The notes under the pieces are model-generated. The model worked only from the letters and a program-made list of their open reading frames with translations. It was not told where the DNA came from and did no database searches. Below, piece after piece: positions 33,551-42,866 of a DNA stretch of 64,000 bases. Every line of letters starts with the position of its first letter. Within the stretch, counting starts at the first letter, position 1. Origin of the DNA: Nocardia vermiculata NBRC 100427 (GTDB taxonomy: Bacteria > Actinomycetota > Actinomycetes > Mycobacteriales > Mycobacteriaceae); assembly GCF_001613265.1 (NCBI RefSeq), contig NZ_BDCA01000019.1, positions 94,147 to 158,146 on the forward strand, in the 5' to 3' direction. A program made the position numbers and the translations under genes.

Positions 33551-34516
33551 TCAGGCACCGGTCAGCACCACGGCTCCCGGTGCGGCGGCCGGGCCGGCAG
33601 CGGCGCCGTTCGGATAGAGCTGTGCGGTGTGATCGCCGGTGACGAAATCGTGGGTCCAGCCGAGTGTCAGCGCCTGGAGCGTTGCGACGTCATCGGATTG
33701 CGGGACGCCGCAGAGCAGTTCACCCAGCATGTCGCTGCTGGCGCCCTCGGCATCGGTGTGGTCGCCCGCGGGCAGGCGCACACCGACGAACGGGCGGTGC
33801 AGTCCGGCTTGCAGTGCGGCGGTACCGGTGCCGAAGTTGTTGCACAGCGCGGGCGGCCCGGACACGGTGAGGATCGGCAGGTCGGTGCGGTCCAGATCGG
33901 CGAGTGCGCGGGTGGTGTTGTCGCCGACGAACGATGCGACCGGATCCAGGAGCACCAGCCCGGCCAGATGCGGCCAGAGGTCGTGATGCCGGCGCAACAG
34001 CTGCGCGGCTACATATTCCACGGCTTCGCCACCGGCGGAGTGGCCGACGAAAACCCAGTGCTGCGGGATCGTGGGCACCGGTGCTCCCGCGGCGTGCGCG
34101 GCGGTGGACAGTGCGCCACCGAGCCCGGCGGCCGCTCTCGGGTCGAACAGATCGGCGATCCCCGCGAGGAAAGCGGTGTTGCCGGTGACGTTCTGCAGCG
34201 TGCATCCGGCCGGATCGGCCGACGGGATACTCGGTGCGAAGACCAGGTAGCCGGCATCGGCGTAGTGGCGGGCGAGGTCTGCCACGTTGGCGGCGCTGCG
34301 GGCGAATCCGTGCTGCAGCCAGATCAGTGCCCGCGGTGTGGTGGTGGGGACGTACCAGTCCACCGGAACCGTCAGAGTACCGGCCCCGCACGGGGTCTCG
34401 ACGGAACCGGGGAGGGGGCCGGCCGTGGCCGTGCCGCCGGAGGCGAGAACGAACAAGGCTACTGCGGACGCTAATACCATACGGCGCAGGCGGCCTGGGT
34501 GGCCGATGTCGAACAT
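33551..34516 (-). CDS. Secreted alpha/beta hydrolase
   Basis: 321 residues with a signal peptide (about 1-32, cleavage likely after TATAG) and an alpha/beta-hydrolase fold: oxyanion-region IWLQHGF, nucleophile elbow GHSAGGE (S160), and a C-terminal His candidate in PAGDHTDAEG. Probably a secreted esterase or lipase acting at the cell envelope; substrate not readable. It is divergent from the DUF4254 gene over 347 bp containing a perfect palindrome. Confidence 0.84.
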   Translation of the reverse strand: MFDIGHPGRLRRMVLASAVALFVLASGGTATAGPLPGSVETPCGAGTLTVPVDWYVPTTTPRALIWLQHGFARSAANVADLARHYADAGYLVFAPSIPSADPAGCTLQNVTGNTAFLAGIADLFDPRAAAGLGGALSTAAHAAGAPVPTIPQHWVFVGHSAGGEAVEYVAAQLLRRHHDLWPHLAGLVLLDPVASFVGDNTTRALADLDRTDLPILTVSGPPALCNNFGTGTAALQAGLHRPFVGVRLPAGDHTDAEGASSDMLGELLCGVPQSDDVATLQALTLGWTHDFVTGDHTAQLYPNGAAAGPAAAPGAVVLTGA

Positions 34517-34863
34517 CGTTGAAGTATCGCGCGATTGCCCCGGTCACCGCGGGGAAATCGAGTGGAGTCGAGGGGTATGTCCGGGCGTGTCGGACGGCGA
34601 GTGGCAATTCGGTATCGAATCCCGACGCGCCGGTGGATGTTCACCGCCGCCGTCCGCACCCGTGGAAACATCGCCGCCGCAACCCTTCTCGACCGATTCG
34701 TGCAGGTCGGACCGGTTACCGCGCGGTCTCTCGACTGTGATCGGACCGTAACGCCACTACTGCGGACGCAATCTTGCGTTCTTGCATATGCAAGAGCAGA
34801 ATCCCCTCTACCCTTGGTTCGGACGACCGATCCGATGTACGGACGAGCGAAATCCGGAGATCA
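34517..34863. other. 347-bp intergenic region between secreted hydrolase and DUF4254 gene
   Basis: Divergent promoter region, less GC-rich than its surroundings, with no convincing coding potential. Its main visible element is the 16-bp palindrome at 34780-34795; the right end carries GGAGATCA in front of the DUF4254 start. Confidence 0.5.
34780..34795. promoter_or_regulatory. Perfect 16-bp palindrome TCTTGCATATGCAAGA
   Basis: Fully self-complementary sequence in the divergent promoter region; a further half-site TCTTGC lies 8 bp upstream (34772-34777). Typical size and symmetry for an operator of a dimeric repressor (for example TetR or MarR type). It lies 69 bp upstream of the DUF4254 start. 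Confidence 0.5.
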
Positions 34864-35313
34864 ATGATGGCAGTGCGATCGATGACCTCTTCGATTGCCA
34901 GTGTGCTACCCGCGGCTCCCCAATTGCTGTGTGCATTCCAGGGGCGTCGATTCCAGGACCGGGAACTGCTGCGGTCCGCGAGGGCGCTCGCGGATCTGCA
35001 CACCCGGCGCGCCCAGGTGGTCGACCCGATGGTCATTGCGGAGATCGATTGCCGGCGCGGCGAACTCATCGGCGAGATCAACGACTGGGTGGACAGTGAA
35101 CTCCCGGGCTACCGCGCGGGTGTCGCACTGCGCACCGATGTCCTCGGCGCGATGGTCGATCGTATGGCGGGGATGTGGGTCGCCGCCAATCGCGCCATCG
35201 ACCGCGACGGTGCTCGCAGCGACACCACGCACAAGCATTGGACCCACCTCGCCGAGCTGGTCGACGGATACACCGACCTGGTCACGGCCGCGAGCGGGTC
35301 CGCCGGACGGTGA
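34864..35313 (+). CDS. DUF4254 family protein
   Basis: 149 residues. The core LHTRRAQVVDPMVIAEIDCRRGELIGEINDWVD matches the DUF4254 pattern common in Nocardia, an alpha-helical domain of unknown function; the adjacent THKHWTHLAELVDGYTDL completes it. ATG at 34864 (or 34867) follows GGAGATCA at normal spacing, and codons further upstream lie in promoter sequence. No signal peptide or membrane segment, so probably cytoplasmic. It precedes map by about 60 bp. Confidence 0.8.
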   Translation: MMAVRSMTSSIASVLPAAPQLLCAFQGRRFQDRELLRSARALADLHTRRAQVVDPMVIAEIDCRRGELIGEINDWVDSELPGYRAGVALRTDVLGAMVDRMAGMWVAANRAIDRDGARSDTTHKHWTHLAELVDGYTDLVTAASGSAGR

Positions 35314-35372
35314 CCGCACCGCATCCCGGCGTCGCCGCCGGGCTGTTCGGATGCGGCGGATAGTCTGAATAC

Positions 35373-36236
35373 ATGTCTGTGCGCACCCGCAAGCCACTCG
35401 TCCCCGGAACACGCTCACCCGTCCGTGAAGTGCCCCGATCGATCGAGCGGCCGGAGTACGCGTGGAAGAATTCGGTGAACGAGGGCCGGGAACCGTGGGT
35501 GCAGACGCCCGAGACCATCGAGAAGATGCGGGTGGCGAGCAGGATCGCCGCGCAGGCACTGCAGGAAGCCGGTACTGCGGTCGCGCCGGGCGTCACCACC
35601 GATCAGCTGGACGCGATCGTGCACGAGTACCTGTGTGATCACGGCGCCTACCCCTCGACCCTCGGCTACAAAGCCTTCCCGAAATCGTGCTGCACCTCAC
35701 TGAACGAGGTGATCTGCCACGGCATCCCGGATTCGACCGTGATCGAGGACGGTGACATCGTCAATATCGATGTCACGGCCTATATCGATGGTGTGCACGG
35801 CGATACCAACGCCACCTTCCTCTCCGGTGACGTCGACGAGGAGGCACGGCTGCTGGTCGAGCGGACCCACGAGGCGACGATGCGTGCGATCAAGGCCGTT
35901 CGCCCGGGCCGTGCGCTGAACGTGATCGGGCGGGTCATCGAGTCCTACGCCAACCGGTTCGGTTACGGCGTGGTCCGCGACTTCACCGGACACGGCGTCG
36001 GCCCGACCTTCCACAGCGGTCTGGTGATCCTGCACTACGACCAGCCGGCGGTCGAATCGGTGATCGAGCCGGGAATGACCTTCACCATCGAGCCGATGAT
36101 CAACCTCGGCGGTATCGACTACGAGATCTGGGACGACGGCTGGACCGTGGTCACCAAGGACCGCAAGTGGACCGCGCAGTTCGAACACACCCTGGTCGTC
36201 ACCGAGGAAGGTGCCGAGATCCTCACTCTGCCGTGA
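35373..36236 (+). CDS. map: Methionine aminopeptidase, type Ic
   Basis: 287-residue metalloprotease removing the initiator Met. The N-terminal 45 residues form the Pro-rich extension of type Ic enzymes (RKPLVPGTRSPVREVPRSIERP). Metal ligands are visible in VNIDVTAYIDGVHGDTNATF (two Asp), FTGHGVGPTFH (His), TIEPM (Glu) and QFEHTL (Glu). TAGTCT (35361-35366) ends 6 nt before the ATG, compatible with a leaderless transcript. Equivalent to MapB (Rv2861c) in M. tuberculosis by position. Confidence 0.96.
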   Translation: MSVRTRKPLVPGTRSPVREVPRSIERPEYAWKNSVNEGREPWVQTPETIEKMRVASRIAAQALQEAGTAVAPGVTTDQLDAIVHEYLCDHGAYPSTLGYKAFPKSCCTSLNEVICHGIPDSTVIEDGDIVNIDVTAYIDGVHGDTNATFLSGDVDEEARLLVERTHEATMRAIKAVRPGRALNVIGRVIESYANRFGYGVVRDFTGHGVGPTFHSGLVILHYDQPAVESVIEPGMTFTIEPMINLGGIDYEIWDDGWTVVTKDRKWTAQFEHTLVVTEEGAEILTLP

Positions 36237-36282
36237 GGTTCGCGGACGTGCGCCTGGTGAGCGGGCGCTCCGGGGGCCGGGC

Positions 36283-37845
36283 GTGAAGGGCGCACTGCTG
36301 ATCGCCGGTACGACCTCCGATGCCGGGAAGAGTGTGGTCGTGGCCGGCATCTGCCGGATGCTGGCGCGCCGCGGGATTCGGGTGGCACCGTTCAAGGCGC
36401 AGAACATGTCGAACAACTCGGTGGTGACCCTGGACGGGGGCGAGATCGGCCGGGCACAGGCGCTGCAGGCCCGCGCCTGCGGACTCGAACCGAGCGTGCG
36501 ATTCAACCCGGTGCTGCTCAAACCCGGCAGCGACCGTCGTTCCCAGTTGGTGGTGCGCGGCGTCGCGGTCGACACCGTGGGGGCACGCGACTACTTCCGG
36601 CACCGGCAGCAGTTGCGCGAGGTGGTGGCCGCCGAACTGGCCGCGTTGCGTGCCGAGTTCGACGTGGTGATCTGTGAGGGTGCCGGATCGCCCGCCGAGA
36701 TCAACCTGCGGGCAACGGATCTGGCGAACATGGGGTTGGCACGGGCGGCGGACCTGCCGGTGCTGCTGGTCGGCGACATCGACCGCGGCGGGGTACTGGC
36801 CCATCTGTTCGGCACGGTGGCGATTCTGGAGCCCGACGATCAGCACCTGATCTCGGGCTACATCGTCAACAAGTTCCGCGGCGACGTGGACTTGCTGCGG
36901 CCGGGCATCGACCGGCTCACCACACTGACCGGCCGACCCACCCTCGGCGTGCTGCCCTACACCGACGAGCTGTGGATCGATGCCGAGGACTCGCTGGGCA
37001 CGGTCGCCGACGCACCGGTCGGGCGCCCGCTCCCACCCCGGGGCTCCGAATGGCTGACCGTGGCCGCGATCCGCCTGCCCCGAATTTCCAATTCGACCGA
37101 TATCGAGGCACTCGCCTGTGAACCCGGGGTGTCGGTGCGCTGGGTGAGCGAGCCGTCGCGGCTGGCCGGGACGGATGTGGTCGTGCTGCCCGGCAGCAAA
37201 TCCACGGTCTCGGATCTGGACTGGTTGCGGCGCACCGGTATCGCCGACGCGGTGCGCGCACACGCCCGGGCCGGTAAGCCCGTCCTCGGAATCTGCGGCG
37301 GGTACCAGATGCTGGGGCAGCGCATTCACGACGAAGTGGAATCGAGCGCGGGCGACGTGGCGGGGCTCGGTCTGCTGGACCTCGATATCGCATTCGACGA
37401 TCCGAAGGTGGTACGTCGCAGCGCGGGACGCGGTGTGTCTGCCGGTGGCGCCGTCGCCGATATTCCGGTGTCCGGCTACGAGATCCACCACGGTCGCGTC
37501 CGGCGCAGCGGCGATGCACCGTGGATGGTGCTCGACCGGCCGGTCGAGGCACCCGAGGGCAGTGCCCGGGGTGCGGTGCGTGGTACCCATCTGCACGGTC
37601 TGTTCGAATCCGACGGGTTCCGCCGAGCCTGGCTCCGGGAAGCCGCCGCAGACGCCGGGCGGACCGGTTTCGAGGTCGCCCCCGACACCTGTGTGACCCG
37701 GGTTCGCGCCGCGCAGCTCGATCTGCTCGCGGATCTGGTGGAACGCCACCTGGACACCACCGCGCTGGACCGGTTGATCGCCCGGGGCGCCCCTGGTGAC
37801 CTGCCCACGCTCACCGTCGGATATCGCGAGCCCGATCCGCGGTAG
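36283..37845 (+). CDS. cobQ: Cobyric acid synthase (adenosylcobyrinate amidotransferase)
   Basis: 520 residues. An N-terminal ATP-binding domain with the variant P-loop AGTTSDAGKSVVVAGI and FKAQNMSNNSVV is followed by the triad-family glutamine amidotransferase domain with nucleophile Cys in ILGICGGYQMLG and the terminal His in RGTHLHGLFE. It amidates four carboxylates of adenosylcobyrinic acid a,c-diamide in cobalamin synthesis. GTG at 36283 gives a start (KGALLIAGTTSDAGK) matching mycobacterial CobQ; GTG at 36256 is a less likely alternative. Other cobalamin genes lie at 42.9-47.5 kb and 52 kb. Confidence 0.96.
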   Translation: MKGALLIAGTTSDAGKSVVVAGICRMLARRGIRVAPFKAQNMSNNSVVTLDGGEIGRAQALQARACGLEPSVRFNPVLLKPGSDRRSQLVVRGVAVDTVGARDYFRHRQQLREVVAAELAALRAEFDVVICEGAGSPAEINLRATDLANMGLARAADLPVLLVGDIDRGGVLAHLFGTVAILEPDDQHLISGYIVNKFRGDVDLLRPGIDRLTTLTGRPTLGVLPYTDELWIDAEDSLGTVADAPVGRPLPPRGSEWLTVAAIRLPRISNSTDIEALACEPGVSVRWVSEPSRLAGTDVVVLPGSKSTVSDLDWLRRTGIADAVRAHARAGKPVLGICGGYQMLGQRIHDEVESSAGDVAGLGLLDLDIAFDDPKVVRRSAGRGVSAGGAVADIPVSGYEIHHGRVRRSGDAPWMVLDRPVEAPEGSARGAVRGTHLHGLFESDGFRRAWLREAAADAGRTGFEVAPDTCVTRVRAAQLDLLADLVERHLDTTALDRLIARGAPGDLPTLTVGYREPDPR

Positions 37846-37998
37846 TTCCGGCGTACTCGATTCGCCGAGCATCGGGATTGCGGCCGGCCCGCCGGGGCTG
37901 CCTGTGGTGGGCGCGATCGGCGGGCCGCAGTGCGATGCAGCTCATCGGTACCGGATGCACGTGGTCGAAGACATGTCCCCGAGCGGCGTGCTCGCGTG

Positions 37999-38004
37999 TA
38001 GCGT
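37999..38004 (+). promoter_or_regulatory. -10 element, leaderless type, for the gene at 38013
   Basis: TAGCGT at 37999-38004 is followed by 8 nt and ATG 38013. The spacing matches that at yaaA, proS, efpA and cobA. Confidence 0.45.
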
Positions 38005-38012
38005 GGATCGTC

Positions 38013-38573
38013 ATGGAAACCCGGCGAATCGCGGTCGGTGACCGCGCCTGGACGGTACGAATCGGCGGGCCGGAGTCCAGGCATACGGTGCTGCTGCTCC
38101 CCGATGCCGGAACTCCGCCCGACGGCTACGACCAGGTGTGCGAACGGCTGCACAACTCCGATATGCGCACTGTGACCCTGGAGTCGATCGACGGTCTCGA
38201 CGAGACCGCGGTCTACGCCATCCTCGACGAACTCGGGGTGGCGTGGGCGAATCTGGCCGGCGACGGCGCCGGTGCGGAACTGGCATGGCAGCTCGGCGCA
38301 CGCGGATTCGGGCGGTTCGTCGGGCTGGTGGTCGCCGGGCGCGCGCATCCTGCGGTGGCCGTCGACGGTTCGGCCGTGGATCCGAAGTGCCCGGCCGTGG
38401 AGCTTCCCACCACCGTGATCGCGACCGACGACCTGACCCGCACGGCGGCCGACGCCAGCGCCCGCCACGTCTACGGCGAGTTCCGCGTCACCCAGGTCGA
38501 CACCGCGGATATCGCGGCCAAGGCCGACCACGAATTCGCCACCGAGATCGTGCTGCGCTCGGGATTGTGGTGA
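38013..38573 (+). CDS. Small alpha/beta-hydrolase-fold protein with Asp in the nucleophile elbow
   Basis: 186 residues resembling the first part of an alpha/beta hydrolase: VLLLPDAGTPPDGYDQVCERL (strand 3 and oxyanion region) and NLAGDGAGAELAWQLG at the nucleophile elbow, where the usual GxSxG Ser is replaced by Asp (D84). The C-terminal cap and catalytic His are not obvious, although ADHEFATEIV near the end could hold one. It may be non-hydrolytic, or a dehalogenase- or epoxide-hydrolase-like enzyme using Asp. It converges with the lysophospholipase-like gene 12 bp away. Confidence 0.78.
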   Translation: METRRIAVGDRAWTVRIGGPESRHTVLLLPDAGTPPDGYDQVCERLHNSDMRTVTLESIDGLDETAVYAILDELGVAWANLAGDGAGAELAWQLGARGFGRFVGLVVAGRAHPAVAVDGSAVDPKCPAVELPTTVIATDDLTRTAADASARHVYGEFRVTQVDTADIAAKADHEFATEIVLRSGLW

Positions 38574-38585
38574 ATCGGGCGCGGA

Positions 38586-39602
38586 TCAGGCTTCGGTGGA
38601 GCGTGATTCGCGCAACCAGCGCAACCAGGAATCGAGTTCGCCGAACGCCGCGGTACGGACCGGCAGCGCGGACAGGAACACGTCGTGGCGGGCGCCCTCG
38701 ATCGGCACGATAGTGGTGCGTCGCCCCAGGCAGCCGGACCAGCGCTGGATCTGACGCACGTCGAGTACGACGTCGGATACGTCCGCAGCAGGGCCGTACT
38801 TGCGCATGAACTTGGTGACCTGAGACCGCAGAATCAGTGCCGGGACACCGATGTCCAGTCCTTGATGCAGCTCGGCGTGGCCCTTGCGGATCGCCCGCAA
38901 CCAGCCCAGATGGATCGGGAAACCGCCCAGCGGCTTCCAGTCCAGGTTGTAGTCCCATTCGCCGGAGCTGCTGGTGTGCAGACTGTCGCCGTAGGTGCTC
39001 AACTCCGCGCCGGGTAGGCGGGTCATGGCCCGCAGCCGTCCGACGGCATCGATGACCACGGTGCCGATGCTGCGGTAGAACGCGGGGCCCTGCAGGTCGA
39101 ACCACGGGCTGTTGAGCACCAGGCCGGTGATGCCTGCGGCGGCGGGGTCGCGGCGATTCAGCCACAGCGGCAGCACCAGGCCACCGGTGGAATGTGCCAT
39201 CAGCAGCACCGGCAGCCCGGTCTCCTCGCGCACGATCTCGACGGCGCGGTCCAGTTCGGCGTCGTAGAGTTGCAGATCGGTGACGTAGTGGGCGGTCTGC
39301 CCGGCCTGTAGTGAACGCCCGCACTTGCGCAGGTCCAGTGCGTAGAAGTGGTAGCCGGCCGCGCTCATGTGTTCGGCCAGATGCTTCTGGAAGAAGTAGT
39401 CGGTGAAGCCGTGGACGTAGAGCACCGCACCGAGCGCCGGGGGTGCGTCCACGGGGTCGTGGCGGATCAGGGTGGCCTCGACCTCTCCTTCGCCGTCGGG
39501 GTCCGGCCCGAGCGCGAGGGTCAGTTGCCGGTACCCCTCGCCGAGGACATCGGGCTGCCAGTCGTATGCCGTCGTGGTGGCCTGCGGGGTCTCGTTCGTC
39601 AC
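38586..39602 (-). CDS. Alpha/beta hydrolase, lysophospholipase/monoacylglycerol lipase-like
   Basis: 338 residues with a canonical hydrolase core: VLYVHGFTDYFFQKHLAEHM, ALDLRKCGRS, nucleophile elbow MAHSTGG (S138), and the catalytic His in EGARHDVFLS near the C-terminus. No signal peptide, so cytoplasmic or membrane-peripheral. Position beside mqo corresponds to Rv2854 in M. tuberculosis. TATCGT on the minus strand ends 6 nt before GTG 39602, suggesting a leaderless start. Substrate probably a glycerolipid, not proven. Confidence 0.88.
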   Translation of the reverse strand: MTNETPQATTTAYDWQPDVLGEGYRQLTLALGPDPDGEGEVEATLIRHDPVDAPPALGAVLYVHGFTDYFFQKHLAEHMSAAGYHFYALDLRKCGRSLQAGQTAHYVTDLQLYDAELDRAVEIVREETGLPVLLMAHSTGGLVLPLWLNRRDPAAAGITGLVLNSPWFDLQGPAFYRSIGTVVIDAVGRLRAMTRLPGAELSTYGDSLHTSSSGEWDYNLDWKPLGGFPIHLGWLRAIRKGHAELHQGLDIGVPALILRSQVTKFMRKYGPAADVSDVVLDVRQIQRWSGCLGRRTTIVPIEGARHDVFLSALPVRTAAFGELDSWLRWLRESRSTEA

Positions 39603-39780
39603 AGCCCCACGATATTCGACCCGCTCAGCGGCTTGCGCGGCGAGCCGGTGCCGAGGCCGTGGTGTGGTCGTTTTAGGAAACGGGCATGGTGAGGGGCAGA
39701 ATCAAGTTGAAGTGAACGGCGGGTAACCTCATTCCCGCCCACGAAGTGCCCCCGCGCTGGACAAGGAAGTCGATCAACCC

Positions 39781-41298
39781 GTGCCGAACGCTGCGATGAC
39801 TGAAAAGACCGATGTAGTCCTCATCGGTGCCGGCATCATGAGTGCCACCCTCGGTGCACTGCTTCGTCAGTTGCAGCCGGATTGGTCGATCACCATGTTC
39901 GAGCGGCGCGACGCCGCCGCCCCCGAAAGCAGCGACCCGTGGAACAACGCGGGTACCGGTCACTCCGCGCTGTGCGAGCTGAACTACACGCCGCAGCAGG
40001 CCGACGGCTCGGTCGACATCACCAAGGCCATCGACATCAACGAGCGGTTCCAGGTGTCGCGCCAGTTCTGGTCCTACGGCGCCGAGAACGGCATCCTCGA
40101 CGATCCGTCCGCCTTCATCAACCCCATTCCGCACGTCAGCTTCTGCCACGGCGCCGACGGCGTGGACTACCTGCGCAAGCGGCACGAGGCGCTGTCGCGC
40201 CACCCGCTGTTCGACGGTATGGAATTCATCGACGATGCCGACGAGTTCGATCGCCGGTTGCCGCTGATGGGCAAGGGCCGCGATTACGCCGAACCGGTCG
40301 CGCTCAACTGGACCGAGACCGGCACCGATATCGACTTCGGCGCCTTGACCAAGCAGCTGCTCGCCTACCTGGGTTCCTCGGGTGTCGACATCGCCTTCGG
40401 CACCGAGGTCACCAACCTGTCCAAGCAGCGTGACGGCAGCTGGACGATCAAGGTGCGCAACACCCGCACCCGCGCCACCCGCACCGTCAACGCGAAGTTC
40501 GTCTTCGTCGGCGCGGGCGGCTACGCGCTGCCGCTACTGCAGAAGTCGGGCATCTCCGAGATCGCCGGCTTCGCCGGGTTCCCGGTCAGCGGCCAGTTCC
40601 TGCGCTGCACCAACCCGGAGCTGATCGCCCAGCACCGTGCCAAGGTCTACGGCAAGGCCGCGGTGGGAGCCCCGCCGATGTCGGTGCCGCACTTGGATAC
40701 CCGCGTCATCAACGGCAAGGCGGGCCTGCTGTTCGGTCCCTACGCGGGCTGGACGCCGAAGTTCCTCAAGGACGGCAAGATGTCGGACCTGGTGAAGTCG
40801 GTGCGGGCCGGTAACCTCGTCCCGATGCTCGGGGTCGGCGTCACCGAGCTCGGTCTGGTCAAGTACCTGGTCAGCGAGCTGGCGAAGTCGCAGGCCGGCA
40901 AGGTGAACACCATGGAGGAGTTCATCCCGCGTGCCGACGGCCAGGACTGGGAGCTGATCACCGCCGGTCAACGTGTGCAGATCATCCGCCGCAAGGGTGC
41001 GGGCGGCGTGCTGGAACTCGGCACCGCCGTGATCGCGGCCGGCGACGGATCCATCGCGGGCCTGCTCGGTGCCTCGCCCGGCGCCTCCACCTGTGTCAGT
41101 GCGATGCTCGATGTGATGCAGCGCTGCTTCCCCAGCGAATACGCCGCGTGGACACCGAAACTGAAGGAAATGGTGCCGTCGCTGGGAGTGAAGCTCTCGG
41201 AGAACCAGTCGCTGTTCCAGGAGGTATGGGACTGGTCCACCAAGGCACTGCGCCTGAGTGATAACACGCCGGTTTCCGCCGGGGTCGCGCGCGGCTGA
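39781..41298 (+). CDS. mqo: Malate:quinone oxidoreductase
   Basis: 505-residue FAD-dependent, membrane-associated enzyme oxidising malate to oxaloacetate and passing electrons to quinone. The N-terminal FAD motif is VVLIGAGIMSATLGALLRQL, followed by WNNAGTGHSALCELNYTP, highly typical of Mqo. The gene uses GTG at 39781 preceded by AAGGAAG; a GGCGGG/CCCGCC hairpin (39718-39739) lies in its leader region. Same neighbourhood as Rv2852c (mqo) in M. tuberculosis. Confidence 0.97.
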   Translation: MPNAAMTEKTDVVLIGAGIMSATLGALLRQLQPDWSITMFERRDAAAPESSDPWNNAGTGHSALCELNYTPQQADGSVDITKAIDINERFQVSRQFWSYGAENGILDDPSAFINPIPHVSFCHGADGVDYLRKRHEALSRHPLFDGMEFIDDADEFDRRLPLMGKGRDYAEPVALNWTETGTDIDFGALTKQLLAYLGSSGVDIAFGTEVTNLSKQRDGSWTIKVRNTRTRATRTVNAKFVFVGAGGYALPLLQKSGISEIAGFAGFPVSGQFLRCTNPELIAQHRAKVYGKAAVGAPPMSVPHLDTRVINGKAGLLFGPYAGWTPKFLKDGKMSDLVKSVRAGNLVPMLGVGVTELGLVKYLVSELAKSQAGKVNTMEEFIPRADGQDWELITAGQRVQIIRRKGAGGVLELGTAVIAAGDGSIAGLLGASPGASTCVSAMLDVMQRCFPSEYAAWTPKLKEMVPSLGVKLSENQSLFQEVWDWSTKALRLSDNTPVSAGVARG

Positions 41299-41319
41299 AA
41301 CATGTGATAACAAAGCGCG

Positions 41320-41769
41320 ATGATGTCAACAGTTGCGCTCAAACGCTCGTGGGCCGCGGATCTCGACACCGCGACGCTGTACAAGCTGTTGAAACTGCGC
41401 GTCGAAGTGTTCGTCGTGGAGCAGAAATGCGCCTACCCGGAATTGGACGGCCGCGATCTGCTCCCCGAGACCCGGCACTTCTGGCTCGACGACGAGGGCG
41501 AGATCATCTGCACTCTGCGGTTGCTCGAGGAGCACGCCGACGGCGTGAAGTCGTTCCGTATCGGGCGGCTGTGCACCACCCCCGAGGCCCGCGGTCACGG
41601 GTACACCACCCGGGTACTGCAGGCCGCCATCGCCGAGGCGGGTTCGGCCACAGTGCGTTTGAATGCACAGACCTATCTGGTCGACCTCTACACCAAGCAC
41701 GGGTTCAAACCCGACGGTGCGGAGTACGAGGAGGACGGCATCGCGCACATCCCGATGCGACGGGGGTAG
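41320..41769 (+). CDS. ElaA-like GNAT acetyltransferase
   Basis: 149 residues. The N-terminal half has the ElaA signature VFVVEQKCAYPELDGRDL, followed by the GNAT acetyl-CoA segment RIGRLCTTPEARGHGYTTRVLQAA (split here by motif) and the closing YTKHGFKPDG. Substrate unknown. ATG at 41320 or 41323, 21 bp after mqo, so probably cotranscribed. It corresponds to Rv2851c in mycobacterial order. A long hairpin follows the stop. Confidence 0.9.
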   Translation: MMSTVALKRSWAADLDTATLYKLLKLRVEVFVVEQKCAYPELDGRDLLPETRHFWLDDEGEIICTLRLLEEHADGVKSFRIGRLCTTPEARGHGYTTRVLQAAIAEAGSATVRLNAQTYLVDLYTKHGFKPDGAEYEEDGIAHIPMRRG

Positions 41770-41797
41770 TGCGGGCGCGCTGCCCCGCCGGTCGTTC

Positions 41798-41830
41798 CGG
41801 TCCCGCGGTCGTTCGTCGACTGCGGGACCG
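41798..41830. terminator. 14-bp stem hairpin between convergent GNAT and EI24 genes
   Basis: Left arm 41798-41811, loop TTCGT, right arm 41817-41830; 13 Watson-Crick pairs and one G-T wobble. It lies between two convergent genes and can act on both strands. Confidence 0.6.
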
Positions 41831-41928
41831 TGCTGTAGGCGCCGAACCGCATGTGGTTCGTGACCGGCGTGGGTCCGGTACGCGGACGGCCCCTGCCGGC
41901 GTTCCGGTCGTGGTGCCGAACGTGAGGT

Positions 41929-42717
41929 TCAGCCCCGCAGACTGTTCGGCGATGGTTCGGCGGCGTCGGTGTTGTTCCCCCCGCACAGGTCGCGTGCCAG
42001 CATGGTCGCTCCGGCCACCGCACCGGGCATCAGGAACACCGCGACGAACGGAATCAGGAATGCCGCCGCCAGCGGAATCCCGAACCCCCACACCAGCATC
42101 CGGCGGGCGCGCAACATCGTCAATTGCTCGCGCAGTTCGATCCGCCGGCGCAACATGGCCACCGCGGTGAGCTCCTGGGCGAGGAAGAACCCCGTGACGC
42201 CCACCGCCAGCACCGGAATCACCGTCTGCCCGATGACCGGCAGGAATCCCGCGCAGAACAACAGCACGCCCCATACTGCCGCGCGTACCAGGATTCGCAC
42301 GCCGTCACGGCTTCCGATCCAGATCTCGCGCCAGGTCGACAATCCGGATTCGGGTGCGTGGCCGTCGGCCGACAGCGACCGGTCGACCCGTTCGGACAGT
42401 GCCTCGTAGAACGGTTGCCCGAGCACCAGCGTCACCGCGGTGAAGGTGATCACCGAGACGAACAACCCCAGCAGCACCCCCAGCACCGCGAGGCACCCGC
42501 GCAGTAGGCCCGGCCACGGTGAGCTCCAGTCCGACGCGAAGGGGGTGGCCCAGGTGGCCAGGTCGCCGGCGAACCACACCAGCGCCACCAGCAGCGCCAG
42601 GTACAACACCAGCGCGATCAGTCCCGGTACCAGTCCGAACCCGAACTGGCGCCGATGCACTCCGGCCCACCGTTGCCCTCGGACCAGGTATCCGAATCCA
42701 CGCGCTATGTCTCGCAC
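41929..42717 (-). CDS. EI24/CysZ-like multi-pass membrane protein
   Basis: 262 residues with about five or six membrane helices and the EI24 family core (FYEALSERVDRSL, STWREIWIGSRDGVRILVRA, FLPVIGQTVIPVLAVGVTGFFLAQE). CysZ members transport sulfate, but many actinobacterial members have no assigned role. GTG at 42717 is chosen because translation then begins MRDIARGFGYLVRGQRW and TACGCT ends 6 nt upstream; GTG at 42723 would overlap that spacer. Divergent from the chelatase gene. Confidence 0.88.
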   Translation of the reverse strand: MRDIARGFGYLVRGQRWAGVHRRQFGFGLVPGLIALVLYLALLVALVWFAGDLATWATPFASDWSSPWPGLLRGCLAVLGVLLGLFVSVITFTAVTLVLGQPFYEALSERVDRSLSADGHAPESGLSTWREIWIGSRDGVRILVRAAVWGVLLFCAGFLPVIGQTVIPVLAVGVTGFFLAQELTAVAMLRRRIELREQLTMLRARRMLVWGFGIPLAAAFLIPFVAVFLMPGAVAGATMLARDLCGGNNTDAAEPSPNSLRG

Positions 42718-42866
42718 CGGCACAGCGTATTCGGGTAGGCGGTTCGCCGCGGGCCCGGCGGGACGCGGGACTGTCGCCGGGTGCGGCTACCTCGGTGGTC
42801 CGGCTGGGCGCGTACGGCGAGGCGGCCCGGTGCGGGGCACGAACAGTGCGCGCCTAGAGTGACTCT

